DNA of 64,000 nucleotides from Deltaproteobacteria bacterium (GCA_021815305.1 JAKAHC010000001.1:310001-374000); one strand, 5' to 3'; counted from the stretch's first letter, positions 29,448-39,252 are shown. The notes: a model not told the origin generated them from the sequence alone. Numbers and translations are program-made.

Positions 29448-30908
29448 TTATTTGTTCTTCACCGCGAGGAACAGCCGTCCCTCGGACCGCTGGACGAGGA
29501 ACAGCACGACCTTGTCGCTCTTGAACTTCTTCATCAGCCTGGAGAACTCGACCGTGTTCGGGACCGGCTGCTGGTTGATCCGGAGGACGACGTCCCCTTC
29601 CTGGAATCCCGCCTCGTCCGCCGGGCTGCCGCCGTCCACAGAGGTTACGATGACGCCCTTGACGTCCTTGATCCCGAGGCGCTGGGCCATCGCGGGCGTG
29701 AGGTCCTGGACCGTCAGCCCCAACCCCTTCGAAAGGTCGGAGGCGCTTGCCCGTTCGGACTTCGTCCCCTCCATCTCGGCGATGGTCACGGGGATCGTGA
29801 GTTCCTTCCCGTCCCGGTACACCTTGATGTCCACCTTCTTCCCGGGAGAGGTGGCGGCCACCATGGACGGAAGGTCGTGCTGGTCTTTCACGTCCTTGCC
29901 GTCATACGAGACGATCACGTCTCCCGACCGGATCCCCGCCTTCGCGGCCGGCCCGTCCTTCGTGACGTCGGACACCAGCGCGCCCTGCTTGCCGGGAATG
30001 CCCAGCCCCTGGGCGACCTCGGGGGAGAGCGGCTGGATATAGACTCCCAGCCATCCGCGGACCACTTTCCCCTTCTTCAACTGGCCCAGGATCGACTTGG
30101 CGAGGTTGATGGGCGTTGCAAAGCCGATCCCCTGCCCGCCCTGGATGATCGCGGTGTTGATGCCCTCGACTTCCCCCTGCAGGTTGAACAGGGGGCCTCC
30201 GGAATTCCCGGGGTTGATCGACGCGTCGGTCTGGATGAAATCGTCATACGGCCCCGACCCGATGATCCGGCCCTTTGCGCTGACGATCCCCGCCGTTACC
30301 GTGTGACCCAGTCCGAACGGGTTGCCGATGGCGATCACCCATTCTCCCACCTCGAGTTTGTCGGAGTCTCCCAGCTTGACGAAGGGGAGTTGCCTGTGCG
30401 CGTCGATCTTGATCAGGGCGATGTCCGTCTTGGGGTCGGTCCCGATCACCTTGGCCTTGTAATCCTCCTTGTCCAGAAGCGTAACGGTGATCGCGTCCGC
30501 CTTCTCCACCACGTGGTTGTTCGTAAGGATGTAGCCGTCGGGGGAGATGATGAACCCGGACCCCAGCGACCTGCGTTTCTGCTCCTTCGGCATGCGGCCG
30601 AAGAAGTTGTGGAAGAACTGCTCGAACGGATCCTGCGGCCCCATGGGACTGCGGAACTGCGGGTGATCGAACTTGACCACCTGGGTCGTGGAGATGTTCA
30701 CCACCGCCGGAGTCACCGCCTTCACGAGTTGCGGGATCTCCATCAGGGGGTACGACCGTTGACCCGCCGCGGCGGACGCAGGGGATGGTTTGCCCTTTCC
30801 TCCGGAGGACGCCCGGCCGAGGGGTGAAATGTTGAGCCCCGCGGAAATGAGCACTCCGGCGGCGACCGCCGCGAGCACGAGCACCAATACTCTGCTTTTG
30901 CGAATCAC
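29448..30908 (-). CDS. htrA: HtrA/DegP-type periplasmic serine protease
   Basis: 486 residues with an N-terminal signal or anchor (residues 6-26). The trypsin-like domain has the triad His in LTNNHVVEKAD, Asp in DPKTDIALIKID and Ser in NPGNSGGPLFN. Two PDZ domains follow, beginning near VRGWLGVYIQPLSP and LSKGLGLTVQDLTP. It degrades or refolds damaged envelope proteins. The GTG start overlaps the stop of the DUF1844 gene by 4 bases. It lies between DUF1844 and clpB in the stress island. Confidence 0.95.
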   Translation of the reverse strand: MIRKSRVLVLVLAAVAAGVLISAGLNISPLGRASSGGKGKPSPASAAAGQRSYPLMEIPQLVKAVTPAVVNISTTQVVKFDHPQFRSPMGPQDPFEQFFHNFFGRMPKEQKRRSLGSGFIISPDGYILTNNHVVEKADAITVTLLDKEDYKAKVIGTDPKTDIALIKIDAHRQLPFVKLGDSDKLEVGEWVIAIGNPFGLGHTVTAGIVSAKGRIIGSGPYDDFIQTDASINPGNSGGPLFNLQGEVEGINTAIIQGGQGIGFATPINLAKSILGQLKKGKVVRGWLGVYIQPLSPEVAQGLGIPGKQGALVSDVTKDGPAAKAGIRSGDVIVSYDGKDVKDQHDLPSMVAATSPGKKVDIKVYRDGKELTIPVTIAEMEGTKSERASASDLSKGLGLTVQDLTPAMAQRLGIKDVKGVIVTSVDGGSPADEAGFQEGDVVLRINQQPVPNTVEFSRLMKKFKSDKVVLFLVQRSEGRLFLAVKNK

Positions 30909-31441
30909 CTGTTGCCTCCTTTTCTTTCCTGGCCGGTCGGCGGCGCATTCACCAGCGCCATGTATCCCATGCGGAGGTGGTACAACCCTTCCCGCAGAAC
31001 TTCCTCCTCTTCCTTCGCCAGGTTGCCCTTCGTCTTTTCCTGGAGGATGCCGAGCAGGTCGATTGCGTCCTTGGCGGCCGGCAGGTCCACCGGAGAGCGC
31101 TTCCCGTCCGGGCCCTGGATCATTCCGAGATTCACCATCGCTCCCAGCTGCAGGGATTCCACGAGATCGAGGAATTGCGGCTCCCCTACCCGGGGAAGGG
31201 ACTTCCCCCGCCCCTTTCCCCCTTCGACGCCTCCGGCGTCCCTCCGGTTCCCTTCTTTTGCAATCCCGGGCGGTATTTCGCTTCCCGGACCCTCCGGACC
31301 GCCCCCGCCCGGAGCCTGCGGAGGCTTTTCCCCGGGAGGCGCCGCCGGCGGAGGCCCCGGAGAAGGAGGCGGAACGGGCTCCTCCTCCCGGCCCCGGCGG
31401 TCGATCACCCGGAACCCCTTGTCGTCCTTGTCGGCAGACAT
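30905..31441 (-). CDS. DUF1844 domain protein
   Basis: 178 residues. The first 85 are proline-, glycine- and glutamate-rich (PPPSPGPPPAAPPGEKPP) and likely disordered. The C-terminal DUF1844 domain reads PQFLDLVESLQLGAMVNLGM, then DLPAAKDAIDLLGILQEKT and EEEEVLREGLYHLRMGYM. The family has no established function and is common in deltaproteobacteria, where it tends to sit near conserved housekeeping genes. The ATG is joined to the ClpA-like stop as TGATG and its own stop overlaps htrA, so it is translationally coupled on both sides. Confidence 0.8.
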   Translation of the reverse strand: MSADKDDKGFRVIDRRGREEEPVPPPSPGPPPAAPPGEKPPQAPGGGGPEGPGSEIPPGIAKEGNRRDAGGVEGGKGRGKSLPRVGEPQFLDLVESLQLGAMVNLGMIQGPDGKRSPVDLPAAKDAIDLLGILQEKTKGNLAKEEEEVLREGLYHLRMGYMALVNAPPTGQERKGGNR

Positions 31442-33711
31442 CAGACCGGCACCTTCTGCGTGATCACGACCGGCTCCCCCTCGACCTCGTCGACCAGGAA
31501 GTGGTCGGATTCCCTCCACTTCAGCGTGACGGGCATCTTCACCTTCTCGTCGATGCCCCGCTTGAGGAACCTGGCGCCGTACTTGACGGAGAAGCCCGCG
31601 CGCGAAAGCGAGGAAACCGCGGACTCGGTGTAGACGAGGGTCTTCCCGTGGGCGGCCATCATCTTCCCGATGGAATCGAGATAGAGCGCGGCGATCCGGC
31701 GGACCTCGTCGAACGCAAGCGGCGTGAAGACGATGACGTCGTCCAGGCGGTTGATGAACTCCGGCGTGAACCGGTTTTCCGCCGCCTTCAGCACCGCCTT
31801 GCGCACCGGTTCGAAGTCGTCCGTGCCGGTCCCGAACCCCATCGGCCGGGTGAGCCGGGAGAGCTCCTCCGCCCCGAGGTTGCTGGTCATGATGATGATC
31901 GTGTCGGAGAAATACACTTTCTTCCCGCGCCCGTCGGTCAGCCACCCTTCATCGAAGGCCTGGAGGAAGAGGTTGTGGACGTACGTGTCCGCCTTCTCGA
32001 TCTCGTCGAGCAGCACGACGCTGTAAGGGTTGTCCTTCACCTGGTTCGTAAGGATCCCCCCCCGCTCGGACCCCACGATCCCGCGGGGCATCCCGATGAG
32101 TTTGTCCACCGCCAGCGCACCGTCCCGATACTCGGACATGTCGACGCGGATCAACTGCCGGTCGTCCCCGAAGAGGTACTCCGCGAGGGCCTTCGCCATC
32201 TCCGTCTTTCCCACCCCGGTCGGCCCGAGGAAAAGGAGGACGCCGTCCGGCCGGTAGATGTTCGCCTTGAGCGGCCCCTTGTTCATCCGCAGGGACTTGG
32301 CCATCGCGGAGATGGCCTCCTTCTGCCCGACCACGCGCCGGGAGATGCGCTCCTCGATGTCCCGAAACCGCTCGATCACGTCGCGGCGGACGATGTCCTG
32401 GGGGTTCTTCGTTTCGTTCGAGATGACCTCGAGGACGTCCCTCGCCTTTACCGTCTTCTCCTCGTCCCCCCGGATCTCCACGCGGACGCACGCCGTGTCG
32501 ATCCAGTTGATCACCTTGTCGGGGAGCCGCAGCGACCGGGCGTACCGCTCGGACATGTCGAGCGCGAAGTCGATCGCCTCGTCCTGGACCTCCACCCCGT
32601 AGTTCGCCTCGAGGCGCGGCTTGAGCCCCTGGAGGATCTCCCGCGTCTCGTCCACGGTCGGCTCGCCGACCTTGACGACGCGGAACCGGCGCGCGAGGGC
32701 CTCGTCCTCCTGCACGATCTCCTTGTATTCCGTGCCCGTGGTCGCTCCGATGATCTGCACCTCTCCCCGCGCCAGGGCGGACTTGAAGATGTTCGCGGCG
32801 TCCGACGGGACGCCCATGGCCGAGCCCGCCCCCACCAGCGTGTGGGCCTCGTCGATGAACAGGATGATGTTCTTGCGCTCCTTGACCTCGGCGATCACCT
32901 TCTCGATGCGGTCCTCGAACATCCCGCGGAAGACGGTCCCCGCAACCACCGTGTTCATCTGGAGATTCACCACGTGGTGTCCCCGGAGCCGTTCCGGCAC
33001 CCGGTGCGGTTCGTACTCCAGCCGCATCGCGAGCCCCTCGACCACGGCGGTCTTCCCCACCCCGGGGTCGCCCAGGATCATCACGGAGTTGCACCGGTCC
33101 TTGTGGCACAGATACTCGACGATCTGGTCGATCTCGGCCTCCCGGCCGATGATCGGCGGGATCTTCCCCTCGCGGGCGAGGAGGTTCAGGTTGACGGCGA
33201 AGGCCCGGAGATTTCCCGGAAGCTCGTACCGCTTCCTGTACTCCTCGACCTTCTCCTCCCGGCTTCGAAGCTGCGCGGAGAACCGGGAGAGAGCGACGGA
33301 AGGGTCCACACCGTAGTTCTTGAGGATCCGGGCGGGGATGGAGTGCACCTCGTGGAAGATGCCGAGGAACAGGTCGGCGGCGTCGATCTCGGAGCGCCGG
33401 TTGCGCTGCGCCGTTTCCCACGCCACCCGGAACACCTGCTTGGTGGCCGGCGGCACCTTCAGGCCCACGCCGAGGTACTGCCGGGAGATGTTGAGGTGCT
33501 CGTTGACCGAATACAGCACCGCCTCGACGTTGAGGCCGATGGAGGCCATGAGGTCGTGGAACAGCGCCTTCTCCTGGTCGGCGAATGCGATGAACAGGTG
33601 CTCGAGCCCCAGGTAGTAATGGTGTCGCCTCTGGGACTCCTCGATCGAGGCGTTCAGCATCCGGTGACCGGATTCGGAAAGTTTTTCCCGGTAGAACGAT
33701 ATCTCCATCAT
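31441..33711 (-). CDS. ClpA/ClpC-like AAA+ unfoldase
   Basis: 756 residues with two AAA+ modules. The N-terminal Clp repeat domain (residues 1-150) has YYLGLEHLFIAFADQEKALF. Ring 1 has Walker A GDPGVGKTAVVEGLAMR and FIDEAHTLVGAG. Ring 2 has [20 protein letters not shown] and TSNLGAEELSRL. The long ClpB-type middle coiled coil is absent, so it is not a second ClpB. Where ClpA/ClpC carry the ClpP-binding loop (IGL/VGF), this has RPMGFGTG, so it may feed a ClpP peptidase that is not in this window. ATG 33711 was preferred over TTG 33723, which abuts the SD GAGGAG. Confidence 0.87.
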   Translation of the reverse strand: MMEISFYREKLSESGHRMLNASIEESQRRHHYYLGLEHLFIAFADQEKALFHDLMASIGLNVEAVLYSVNEHLNISRQYLGVGLKVPPATKQVFRVAWETAQRNRRSEIDAADLFLGIFHEVHSIPARILKNYGVDPSVALSRFSAQLRSREEKVEEYRKRYELPGNLRAFAVNLNLLAREGKIPPIIGREAEIDQIVEYLCHKDRCNSVMILGDPGVGKTAVVEGLAMRLEYEPHRVPERLRGHHVVNLQMNTVVAGTVFRGMFEDRIEKVIAEVKERKNIILFIDEAHTLVGAGSAMGVPSDAANIFKSALARGEVQIIGATTGTEYKEIVQEDEALARRFRVVKVGEPTVDETREILQGLKPRLEANYGVEVQDEAIDFALDMSERYARSLRLPDKVINWIDTACVRVEIRGDEEKTVKARDVLEVISNETKNPQDIVRRDVIERFRDIEERISRRVVGQKEAISAMAKSLRMNKGPLKANIYRPDGVLLFLGPTGVGKTEMAKALAEYLFGDDRQLIRVDMSEYRDGALAVDKLIGMPRGIVGSERGGILTNQVKDNPYSVVLLDEIEKADTYVHNLFLQAFDEGWLTDGRGKKVYFSDTIIIMTSNLGAEELSRLTRPMGFGTGTDDFEPVRKAVLKAAENRFTPEFINRLDDVIVFTPLAFDEVRRIAALYLDSIGKMMAAHGKTLVYTESAVSSLSRAGFSVKYGARFLKRGIDEKVKMPVTLKWRESDHFLVDEVEGEPVVITQKVPV

Positions 33712-33751
33712 CGGCGGTATCAACTCCTCGCCCCGGCGGGCCGATTCGCCC

Positions 33752-34606
33752 TCACCGGGAGATGCCCCGCATCGAAAGCAGGCGTTCGATCCTCTTCTCG
33801 ACGGGCGGATGGGTGCTGAACAGGCTCGCCATGCCTCCTCCCGCCAGCGGGCTCATGATGAACATGTGCGCCGTGGCCGGCGAGGCGTCCATCGGGATCT
33901 GCCGCGACCGCCCGGAGATCTTCTCCAGAGCGCGCGCCAGCGCCTCGGGTTTCCCGCAGAAACGCGCCCCCGTTTCGTCCGCCAGGTACTCGCGGGATCG
34001 GGAAACGGCCATCTGGACCAGCATCGCGCCCAGGGGGGCCAGGATCGCCATCACGAGGAGCTCGAGCCCTCCGCCCCCTTCCCGGTCGTTGCGGCTTCCC
34101 CCCCCGAAGACGGCGGCGAACCGCGCCATGTTGGCCAGCATCATGATCGCCCCCGCGAGGGTGGCCGCGACCGTGCCGACAAGGATGTCGCGGTTCCTGA
34201 CATGCGCCAGCTCGTGGGCGAGTACGCCCTCCAGTTCCTCCGGCGAAAGGATCCGCAGGATCCCTTCCGTTGCGGCCACCGCGGCGTGCTGCGGGTCGCG
34301 ACCCGTGGCGAATGCGTTGGGCGATTCCTCGGGGAGGATGTACACCTTCGGCATCGGCACCCCCGCCGCCACCGTCAGCCTGCGGACGATCCCGTAGAGC
34401 TGCGGCGCGTCGCTCTCGGAAATTTCCCGTGCGTTGTACATGCGCAGCACGATCTTGTCGGAAAACCAGTACGATCCCGCGTTCAGGGCGATCGCGAGTC
34501 CGAAGGCGACGACCATCCCGGACTGCCCCCCGACCGCGCGGCCCACCAGCAGAAACAGGGCCGTGAGGACCGCGAGCAGGAACGTCGTTTTCAAAGTGTT
34601 GGTCAT
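33752..34606 (-). CDS. htpX: M48-family membrane zinc metalloprotease HtpX
   Basis: 284 residues with membrane segments at about 8-25, 30-48, 145-168 and 180-200. The zinc motif [10 protein letters not shown] sits on the cytoplasmic side and the third zinc ligand Glu lies in [12 protein letters not shown]. HtpX degrades misfolded inner-membrane proteins and complements FtsH. It lies 45 bases after the DnaJ-like gene and 40 before the ClpA-like gene. Heat-shock control of htpX is known in enterobacteria and fits its place here. Confidence 0.94.
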   Translation of the reverse strand: MTNTLKTTFLLAVLTALFLLVGRAVGGQSGMVVAFGLAIALNAGSYWFSDKIVLRMYNAREISESDAPQLYGIVRRLTVAAGVPMPKVYILPEESPNAFATGRDPQHAAVAATEGILRILSPEELEGVLAHELAHVRNRDILVGTVAATLAGAIMMLANMARFAAVFGGGSRNDREGGGGLELLVMAILAPLGAMLVQMAVSRSREYLADETGARFCGKPEALARALEKISGRSRQIPMDASPATAHMFIMSPLAGGGMASLFSTHPPVEKRIERLLSMRGISR

Positions 34607-34651
34607 GTGGTCCCTTTCCCCCGTTACCGTATTGATTCCATTATAGACGTT

Positions 34652-35647
34652 TCAGTTCCATTGCCCCCGGAGATCCGGGTCCTCGTAGGCCGCGATGCGC
34701 TCCACAAGCGAAAGGAATTCCTCCGAACGGTCCTTCGGCACGGCCACATGCAGGATGACGTACTGGTCGCCCCGATCCACCGTCCCGGGCGTCCGGACCC
34801 CCTTCCCTTTCAGGCGGAGCTTCCGCCCGCTGGCGGATCCCGGCGGCACGGTCACGGTGACGGGACCGTCGATCGTGGGGACCTGGATCCTGGCGCCCTT
34901 GACCGCTTCGGAGAACCGGATCGGCGCATCGAGGAGGATGTCGTTCCCCTCCCGTCGAAAATACGGATGGGACAGCATCCGCAACTCCACGACGAGATCC
35001 CCGCTCTCCCCCGAAGCCGGCCGCTCCTCTCCCTTGGAGGGGACGCGGATCGTGGCGCCGTCCCGGGCGCCCGCGGGGATCTTGATCTTCACGCGATCTT
35101 CGGTTTCCGTCACGCCGCGGCCGAAACAGGCGGGACATCCCCTGCGGCCCGTCCGGCCGGTTCCCCCGCACTGCGCGCACGTTCTGGGCCGATGGAAACG
35201 GATCTCCCGGATCCCGCCGCGGACCATGTCGAGGAAGTCCACGGGAAGCTCCACGTGGATGTCGCTTCCCCGGCCGCGGGGGTGGAATCCCGCCCCCTCG
35301 CCGCCGAAGAGATTCCCGAAGAGGTCCCCCAGGTCGAACGCCTCCGCCCGCGCCCCTCCCGGGGAAAACCCTGCGGGGCCCGCATCCCCCGCTCCGAAGG
35401 GGCCGCCCCGGAAACCTCCGGAGAACGCTCCCTTGCGGATACCGTCGTACTCCTCCCGCTTCTTCCTGTCGCGCAGGACCTCGTGCGCCTCGTTGACCTC
35501 CTTGAAGCGCGCCTCGGCCGTCCTGTCGCCCGGGTTGACGTCGGGATGGTGCTTCTTCGCCAACCGCCGGAACGCTTTCCGGATCTCTTCCGTGGAGGCG
35601 TTTTCCGGGACCCCCAGGATCTCGTAATAGTTTTTCCGCGGGTCCAT
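34652..35647 (-). CDS. DnaJ/CbpA-type co-chaperone with a half zinc finger
   Basis: 331 residues. The J domain (2-70) has the HPD motif in [11 protein letters not shown] glycine/phenylalanine-rich linker (about 72-125) follows, with FGNLFGGEG. The first C-terminal domain contains only two CxxC modules, CAQCGGTG and CPACFGRG, where class A DnaJ has four. Class B CbpA has none. The second substrate domain ends near [12 protein letters not shown]. It should stimulate the DnaK ATPase and deliver clients. ATG 35647 opens [20 protein letters not shown] strong hairpin separates it from the hsp20 gene upstream. Confidence 0.9.
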   Translation of the reverse strand: MDPRKNYYEILGVPENASTEEIRKAFRRLAKKHHPDVNPGDRTAEARFKEVNEAHEVLRDRKKREEYDGIRKGAFSGGFRGGPFGAGDAGPAGFSPGGARAEAFDLGDLFGNLFGGEGAGFHPRGRGSDIHVELPVDFLDMVRGGIREIRFHRPRTCAQCGGTGRTGRRGCPACFGRGVTETEDRVKIKIPAGARDGATIRVPSKGEERPASGESGDLVVELRMLSHPYFRREGNDILLDAPIRFSEAVKGARIQVPTIDGPVTVTVPPGSASGRKLRLKGKGVRTPGTVDRGDQYVILHVAVPKDRSEEFLSLVERIAAYEDPDLRGQWN

Positions 35648-35672
35648 CGGTTCCCTCGCGGCCGTACCGCCT

Positions 35673-35708
35673 GCGGAGGGCCCGGGGGACGGCCCCCGCG
35701 CCCTCCGC
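35673..35708. repeat. Strong bipartite hairpin between hsp20 and dnaJ-like genes
   Basis: GCGGAGGGC pairs with GCCCTCCGC at the ends, and CGGGGG with CCCCCG inside, around loop ACGG; a single C-C mismatch separates the stems. The 36 bases fill half of the 76-base gap. There is no T run, so mRNA stabilisation or processing is more likely than termination. Confidence 0.65.
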
Positions 35709-35723
35709 AAACGTCCGGCGCAG

Positions 35724-36176
35724 CTATTTCACGGCCACCGGGATCTGCTTCTTCTTCGCCTGCTCCTTCTTGGGGAGGGTGAGCTCCAGGACCCCGTTCT
35801 TCAGGGTCGCGGAGATCCTTTCCTGGTCGACGGTGGCCGGCAGGGAGAACGACCGCTGGAACGTGCCGTAGGCCCGCTCGATCCTGTGGTAGTTCTCCTC
35901 CTTGACTTCCCTTTCGACCTTTCGCTCCCCCTTCAGGGTTAGCAGGCCGTCCTTGACCTCGATCCCGACCTGGTCCTTCGAAAGTCCCGGCACCTCGGCC
36001 TTGACGACGACGGCGTCGTTGTTCTCGTAGATGTCCACCGCCGGGGTCCACATCCCGGTGCCCAGCCCCTCCTCGCGCCCGCGGGTGCGGGCGAGGGTAT
36101 CCTCGAAGAGTTGATTCATCTTCTCCTGGATAGAGGAGAGATCCCGCATCGGGTCCCACCAACGGACGATCGCCAT
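35724..36176 (-). CDS. Small heat-shock protein, Hsp20/alpha-crystallin family (second copy)
   Basis: 150 residues that prevent aggregation by holding unfolded proteins for DnaK/ClpB. The N-terminal arm opens [20 protein letters not shown]. The alpha-crystallin domain (about 45-138) has [20 protein letters not shown], the NVNIxxG-like [16 protein letters not shown] motif, and ends [10 protein letters not shown]. It is a paralogue of the gene at 36250-36702, with near-identical starts. The C-terminal I-x-V-type anchor is IPV. A hairpin may mask its ribosome-binding site. Confidence 0.94.
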   Translation of the reverse strand: MAIVRWWDPMRDLSSIQEKMNQLFEDTLARTRGREEGLGTGMWTPAVDIYENNDAVVVKAEVPGLSKDQVGIEVKDGLLTLKGERKVEREVKEENYHRIERAYGTFQRSFSLPATVDQERISATLKNGVLELTLPKKEQAKKKQIPVAVK

Positions 36177-36217
36177 GTTCGCTCCTCCTTTCCCGAAGAG
36201 GTCCCCCCTGCGGGGGG
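36177..36217 (-). promoter_or_regulatory. Hairpin leader with masked Shine-Dalgarno site (possible RNA thermometer)
   Basis: In the mRNA of the second hsp20, CCUCUU (36201-36196) can pair in full, with one G-U pair, to the SD AGGAGG (36189-36184) around loop CGGGAA. The start codon follows 7 bases later. A stronger stem CCCCCC/GGGGGG (36217-36212 with 36208-36203) lies just upstream, as in multi-hairpin thermometers. Confidence 0.4.
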
Positions 36218-36249
36218 AGTTCCGCGCGGGATCTCGCCCGCGCGTCCCG

Positions 36250-36702
36250 TCAGTTGACGTTCACCCGGATCTGCTTCGGCTTCGCATGCTCCCGTTTTCC
36301 GAGGCGCACCTCGAGGATGCCGTCCTTGATCTCCGCCCGGACCTTGTCGGGATCCACGGAATCGGGCAGGGAGAACGCCCTCTGGAAGGCTCCGTAGGCG
36401 CGCTCCACCCTGTGGTAGCTCTCCTCCTTGACCTCCTTCTCGAACTTCCTCTCGCCCCGCATCTGCAGCACGCCGCCGTCGACCTCGACGTGGACCTGCT
36501 CCTTCGTCACCCCCGGCACCTCCGCCTTGAGGACGATCTCCTGTTCCGTCTCGAAGATGTCCACGGCGGGAGACCAGGTCCCCGCGACGGGCTGCTCCCC
36601 GGGGAAGGGGGCAGTCCCGAAGGTTTCCTCGAAAACGCGGTTCATCCGGTTCTGCAACGTCGACAGCTCCCTTGTCGGGTCCCACCAGCGTACGATCGCC
36701 AT
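36250..36702 (-). CDS. Small heat-shock protein, Hsp20/alpha-crystallin family (first copy)
   Basis: 150 residues. The N-terminal arm opens [20 protein letters not shown], the alpha-crystallin domain has SPAVDIFETEQEIVLKAEVP and VRAEIKDGILEVRLGK, and the C-terminal anchor is IRVNVN. It and the copy at 35724-36176 are tandem duplicates separated by 73 bases. Paired small heat-shock proteins can form mixed oligomers or act at different steps; which applies is unknown. A GC-rich hairpin lies upstream at 36721-36749, but here the SD AAGGAGGAG is not obviously paired. It follows dnaK by 68 bases. Confidence 0.94.
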   Translation of the reverse strand: MAIVRWWDPTRELSTLQNRMNRVFEETFGTAPFPGEQPVAGTWSPAVDIFETEQEIVLKAEVPGVTKEQVHVEVDGGVLQMRGERKFEKEVKEESYHRVERAYGAFQRAFSLPDSVDPDKVRAEIKDGILEVRLGKREHAKPKQIRVNVN

Positions 36703-36770
36703 CGCTCTCCTCCTTTTCCGGCGCCGTCGCCCCGCCCGGGGCGCGGCGGTCTTGGTATCGCTTCTCCCCC

Positions 36771-38672
36771 TTACTTCTTCGCGGGGTCCTCGTACTCCGC
36801 ATCGACCACGTCCCCCTCGGCCTCCTTGCCCTGCGCGGCCCCTCCCGCGGCCTCGCCTCCCGGCGGCGCGGACGTGGCCTGCTTGTACATGTGCTCCGCC
36901 AGCGCGTGCGACTCCTTGATCAGTTTCTCCGCGGCGGCCTTCAGGACCGCCTCGTCCTCGGACTTGAGCGCCTCCTTCGCCTCCGCGAGGGCCGCCTCGA
37001 CCTTCGATGCCGTTTCGGCGGGGACCTTGTCGCGGTTGTCCCGGAGCGTCTTCTCCGTGTTGTAGACCAGGGAGTCGAGGTGGTTTCGCGCCTCGATGGC
37101 CGCCTTGTGTTTCCGGTCCTCGGCGGCGTTCGCCTCGGCCTCCTTGACCATCTTGTCGATGTCGCTCTTGTCCAGCCCCGTCGACGCCGTGATGGTGATC
37201 TTCTGCTCCTTGCCCGTCCCCTTGTCCTTCGCGTTCACGTGGAGGATGCCGTTCGCATCGATGTCGAAGGTCACCTCCACCTGCGGCACGCCCCGGGGAG
37301 CGGGCGGAATCCCGTCGAGGTGGAACCTGCCCAGCGTCCGGTTGTGCGCCGCCATCTCGCGCTCCCCTTGCAGGACGTGGATCTCCACGCTCGGCTGGCT
37401 GTCCGACGCCGTGGTGAAGACCTCGCTCTTGCGCACGGGGATCGTGCTGTTCCGCTCGATGAGCTTCGTCATCACTCCACCCAGCGTCTCGATCCCCAGC
37501 GACAGGGGGGTCACGTCGAGGAGAAGCAGGTCCTTCACGTCGCCGCCCAGCACGCCCGCCTGCACCGCCGCGCCCGCAGCGACCACCTCGTCGGGGTTGA
37601 CGCCCTGGTGCGGGTCCTTGCCGAAGAACCCCTTCACCATCTCGACGACCCGCGGGATGCGGGTGGAGCCGCCCACCAGGACCACCTCGTCGATCTTCCC
37701 GACGGTAATCCCGGCGTCACGGACCGCCATTTCGCAGGGTTTCAACGTCCGGTCGAGGATGTCCTGCACCATCTGCTCGAACCTGGACCGCGAGAGCTTC
37801 AGCTGCAGGTGCTTCGGGCCGGTCGCGTCCGCCGTGATGAACGGGAGGCTGATCTCCGTCTCCATCACCGAGGACAGCTCGATCTTCGCCTTCTCCGCCC
37901 CCTCTTTCAGACGCTGCAGGGCGGTGCGGTCCTTCGAGAGGTCGATCCCCTGGTCCTTCCTGAACTCGGCGATGATCCACTCGATCAGGCGCTGGTCGAT
38001 GTTGTCGCCGCCCAGGTGCGTGTCCCCGTTGGTCGACTTCACCTCCACCACGTTGTCCCCCACCTCGAGGATGGAGATGTCGAAGGTGCCGCCGCCGAAG
38101 TCGAACACCGCGATCAGCTCGTTCTTCTTCCGGTCGAGGCCGTACGCCAGCGCCGCCGCCGTGGGCTCGTTGATGATCCGGAGAACCTCCAGTCCGGCGA
38201 TCGTCCCCGCGTCCTTGGTCGCCTGCCGCTGCGAATCGTTGAAATAGGCGGGAACGGTGATGACCGCCTGCTTCACCTCCTCGCCGAGGTACGTCTCCGC
38301 CGCCTTCTTCAGTTTCCCCAGGATCATGGCGGAGATCTGCTGCGGCGTGTACACCGTCCCCCCGGCGGAAACGCGGGCGTCCTGGTTCGGCCCCTGGACG
38401 ACCTTGTACGGCACGAGCCGGGTTTCCTCGGACACCTCGTCGTACCGGCGCCCCATGAACCGCTTGATGGAGAAGACCGTGTTCTCGGGGTTCAGCACCG
38501 CCTGTCGCTTGGCCACCTGTCCGACGAGGATCTGTCCGTCCTTGCCGAATCCCACCACCGACGGGGTCAGACGGCCCCCCTCCTCGTTGATGAGCACCTT
38601 GGGTTCGCTCCCCTCCATGACCGCGACCACGGAGTTCGTCGTCCCCAAATCGATCCCGATGATCTTCGCCAT
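36771..38672 (-). CDS. dnaK: Molecular chaperone DnaK (Hsp70)
   Basis: 633 residues. The ATPase domain has [63 protein letters not shown] and [10 protein letters not shown]. The linker is [21 protein letters not shown]; the substrate domain follows, with [19 protein letters not shown]. The tail ends [10 protein letters not shown]. It works with the DnaJ-like protein, ClpB and the small heat-shock proteins, all in this cluster. grpE is not in the window and no CIRCE element is seen upstream, so HrcA control is not supported here. Confidence 0.97.
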   Translation of the reverse strand: MAKIIGIDLGTTNSVVAVMEGSEPKVLINEEGGRLTPSVVGFGKDGQILVGQVAKRQAVLNPENTVFSIKRFMGRRYDEVSEETRLVPYKVVQGPNQDARVSAGGTVYTPQQISAMILGKLKKAAETYLGEEVKQAVITVPAYFNDSQRQATKDAGTIAGLEVLRIINEPTAAALAYGLDRKKNELIAVFDFGGGTFDISILEVGDNVVEVKSTNGDTHLGGDNIDQRLIEWIIAEFRKDQGIDLSKDRTALQRLKEGAEKAKIELSSVMETEISLPFITADATGPKHLQLKLSRSRFEQMVQDILDRTLKPCEMAVRDAGITVGKIDEVVLVGGSTRIPRVVEMVKGFFGKDPHQGVNPDEVVAAGAAVQAGVLGGDVKDLLLLDVTPLSLGIETLGGVMTKLIERNSTIPVRKSEVFTTASDSQPSVEIHVLQGEREMAAHNRTLGRFHLDGIPPAPRGVPQVEVTFDIDANGILHVNAKDKGTGKEQKITITASTGLDKSDIDKMVKEAEANAAEDRKHKAAIEARNHLDSLVYNTEKTLRDNRDKVPAETASKVEAALAEAKEALKSEDEAVLKAAAEKLIKESHALAEHMYKQATSAPPGGEAAGGAAQGKEAEGDVVDAEYEDPAKK

Positions 38673-38694
38673 CTTCTTTGCTCCTTCCCTGGGT

Positions 38695-39084
38695 TCAAAT
38701 CGCTTCCAGCAATTTATCGATGAAACGGTACAGCGCCCTGCCGTCCACCGGTTTGGTCACCATCCCCACGGCCCCCGCCTCCAGCGCCCACATCCTCCGC
38801 TCCTTCCCGGCCTCCCTCGCGATGAGGACCACGGGGGTCCTTGCGGCGAGCTCCGCGATCCGCATCAGCGCGTCCAGCCCGCCCAGGGACGGTATGTCCA
38901 GGTCCACCACGGCGAGGTCGGCCGCCCCGGACGCAAGGCGTCGCAACCCCTCTGCGCCGTCGCTCCACAACTCCGGAAGCGCCCCCGCGTCCGAAAGCCA
39001 GCCGAGCATCGGGGCCACCTTCGCGAAGTCGTCCGCCATGGCGTCGGCGATCAGGACCACTCTGCGGGCCGTTTTCCTTGCCAC
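38695..39084 (-). CDS. Single-domain response regulator (receiver) upstream of dnaK
   Basis: 129 residues, one receiver domain and no output domain. The phospho-acceptor Asp is in [17 protein letters not shown], the conserved Thr/Ser region is TPVVLIARE, and the Lys is in GMVTKPVDG. The N-terminal acidic pocket is weak ([11 protein letters not shown] in place of the usual DDD), so phosphorylation may be altered. GTG 39084 has SD GGAGG 8 bases upstream and gives the standard domain length; an upstream ATG at 39159 has no SD. It lies 22 bases before dnaK, and a sigma-54 promoter candidate sits right in front. Confidence 0.75.
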   Translation of the reverse strand: MARKTARRVVLIADAMADDFAKVAPMLGWLSDAGALPELWSDGAEGLRRLASGAADLAVVDLDIPSLGGLDALMRIAELAARTPVVLIAREAGKERRMWALEAGAVGMVTKPVDGRALYRFIDKLLEAI

Positions 39085-39109
39085 TCCCTTGACCTCCGCC
39101 TTCGGATAA

Positions 39110-39126
39110 AACAAATCCCGTGCCAC
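39110..39126 (-). promoter_or_regulatory. Candidate sigma-54 promoter for receiver-dnaK operon
   Basis: On the minus strand GTGGCACGGGATTTGTT matches the sigma-54 consensus YTGGCACGRNNNTTGCW except for the first base and T in place of C in the -12 element. Spacing between the GG and the -12 G is correct. Transcription would start near 39099, about 15 bases before the GTG start. Confidence 0.5.
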
Positions 39127-39229
39127 TTTCAGGGAAGAGGGAGGTCTGCGGTAACACATCGTTTTTCAATAGGTTTTTCTGCTGCGATCGAGGACGTCTC
39201 CAGAAGGAACGGGTCAGGTGCGCCATTCT

Positions 39230-39252
39230 GGCAACGACGAATCCGCGTTGCC
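39230..39252. repeat. Inverted repeat, possible enhancer site for a sigma-54 activator
   Basis: GGCAACG and CGTTGCC are perfect complements around a 9-base spacer. The centre lies about 140 bases upstream of the predicted start of transcription, the usual distance for NtrC-type binding sites. It lies 23 bases beyond the stop codon of the activator gene; the lack of a T run argues against a terminator. Confidence 0.5.

Noticed and set aside
30790-33819. Plus-strand open frame of 1009 codons
   Set aside because: It is antisense to the DUF1844 and ClpA-like genes and has no family resemblance.
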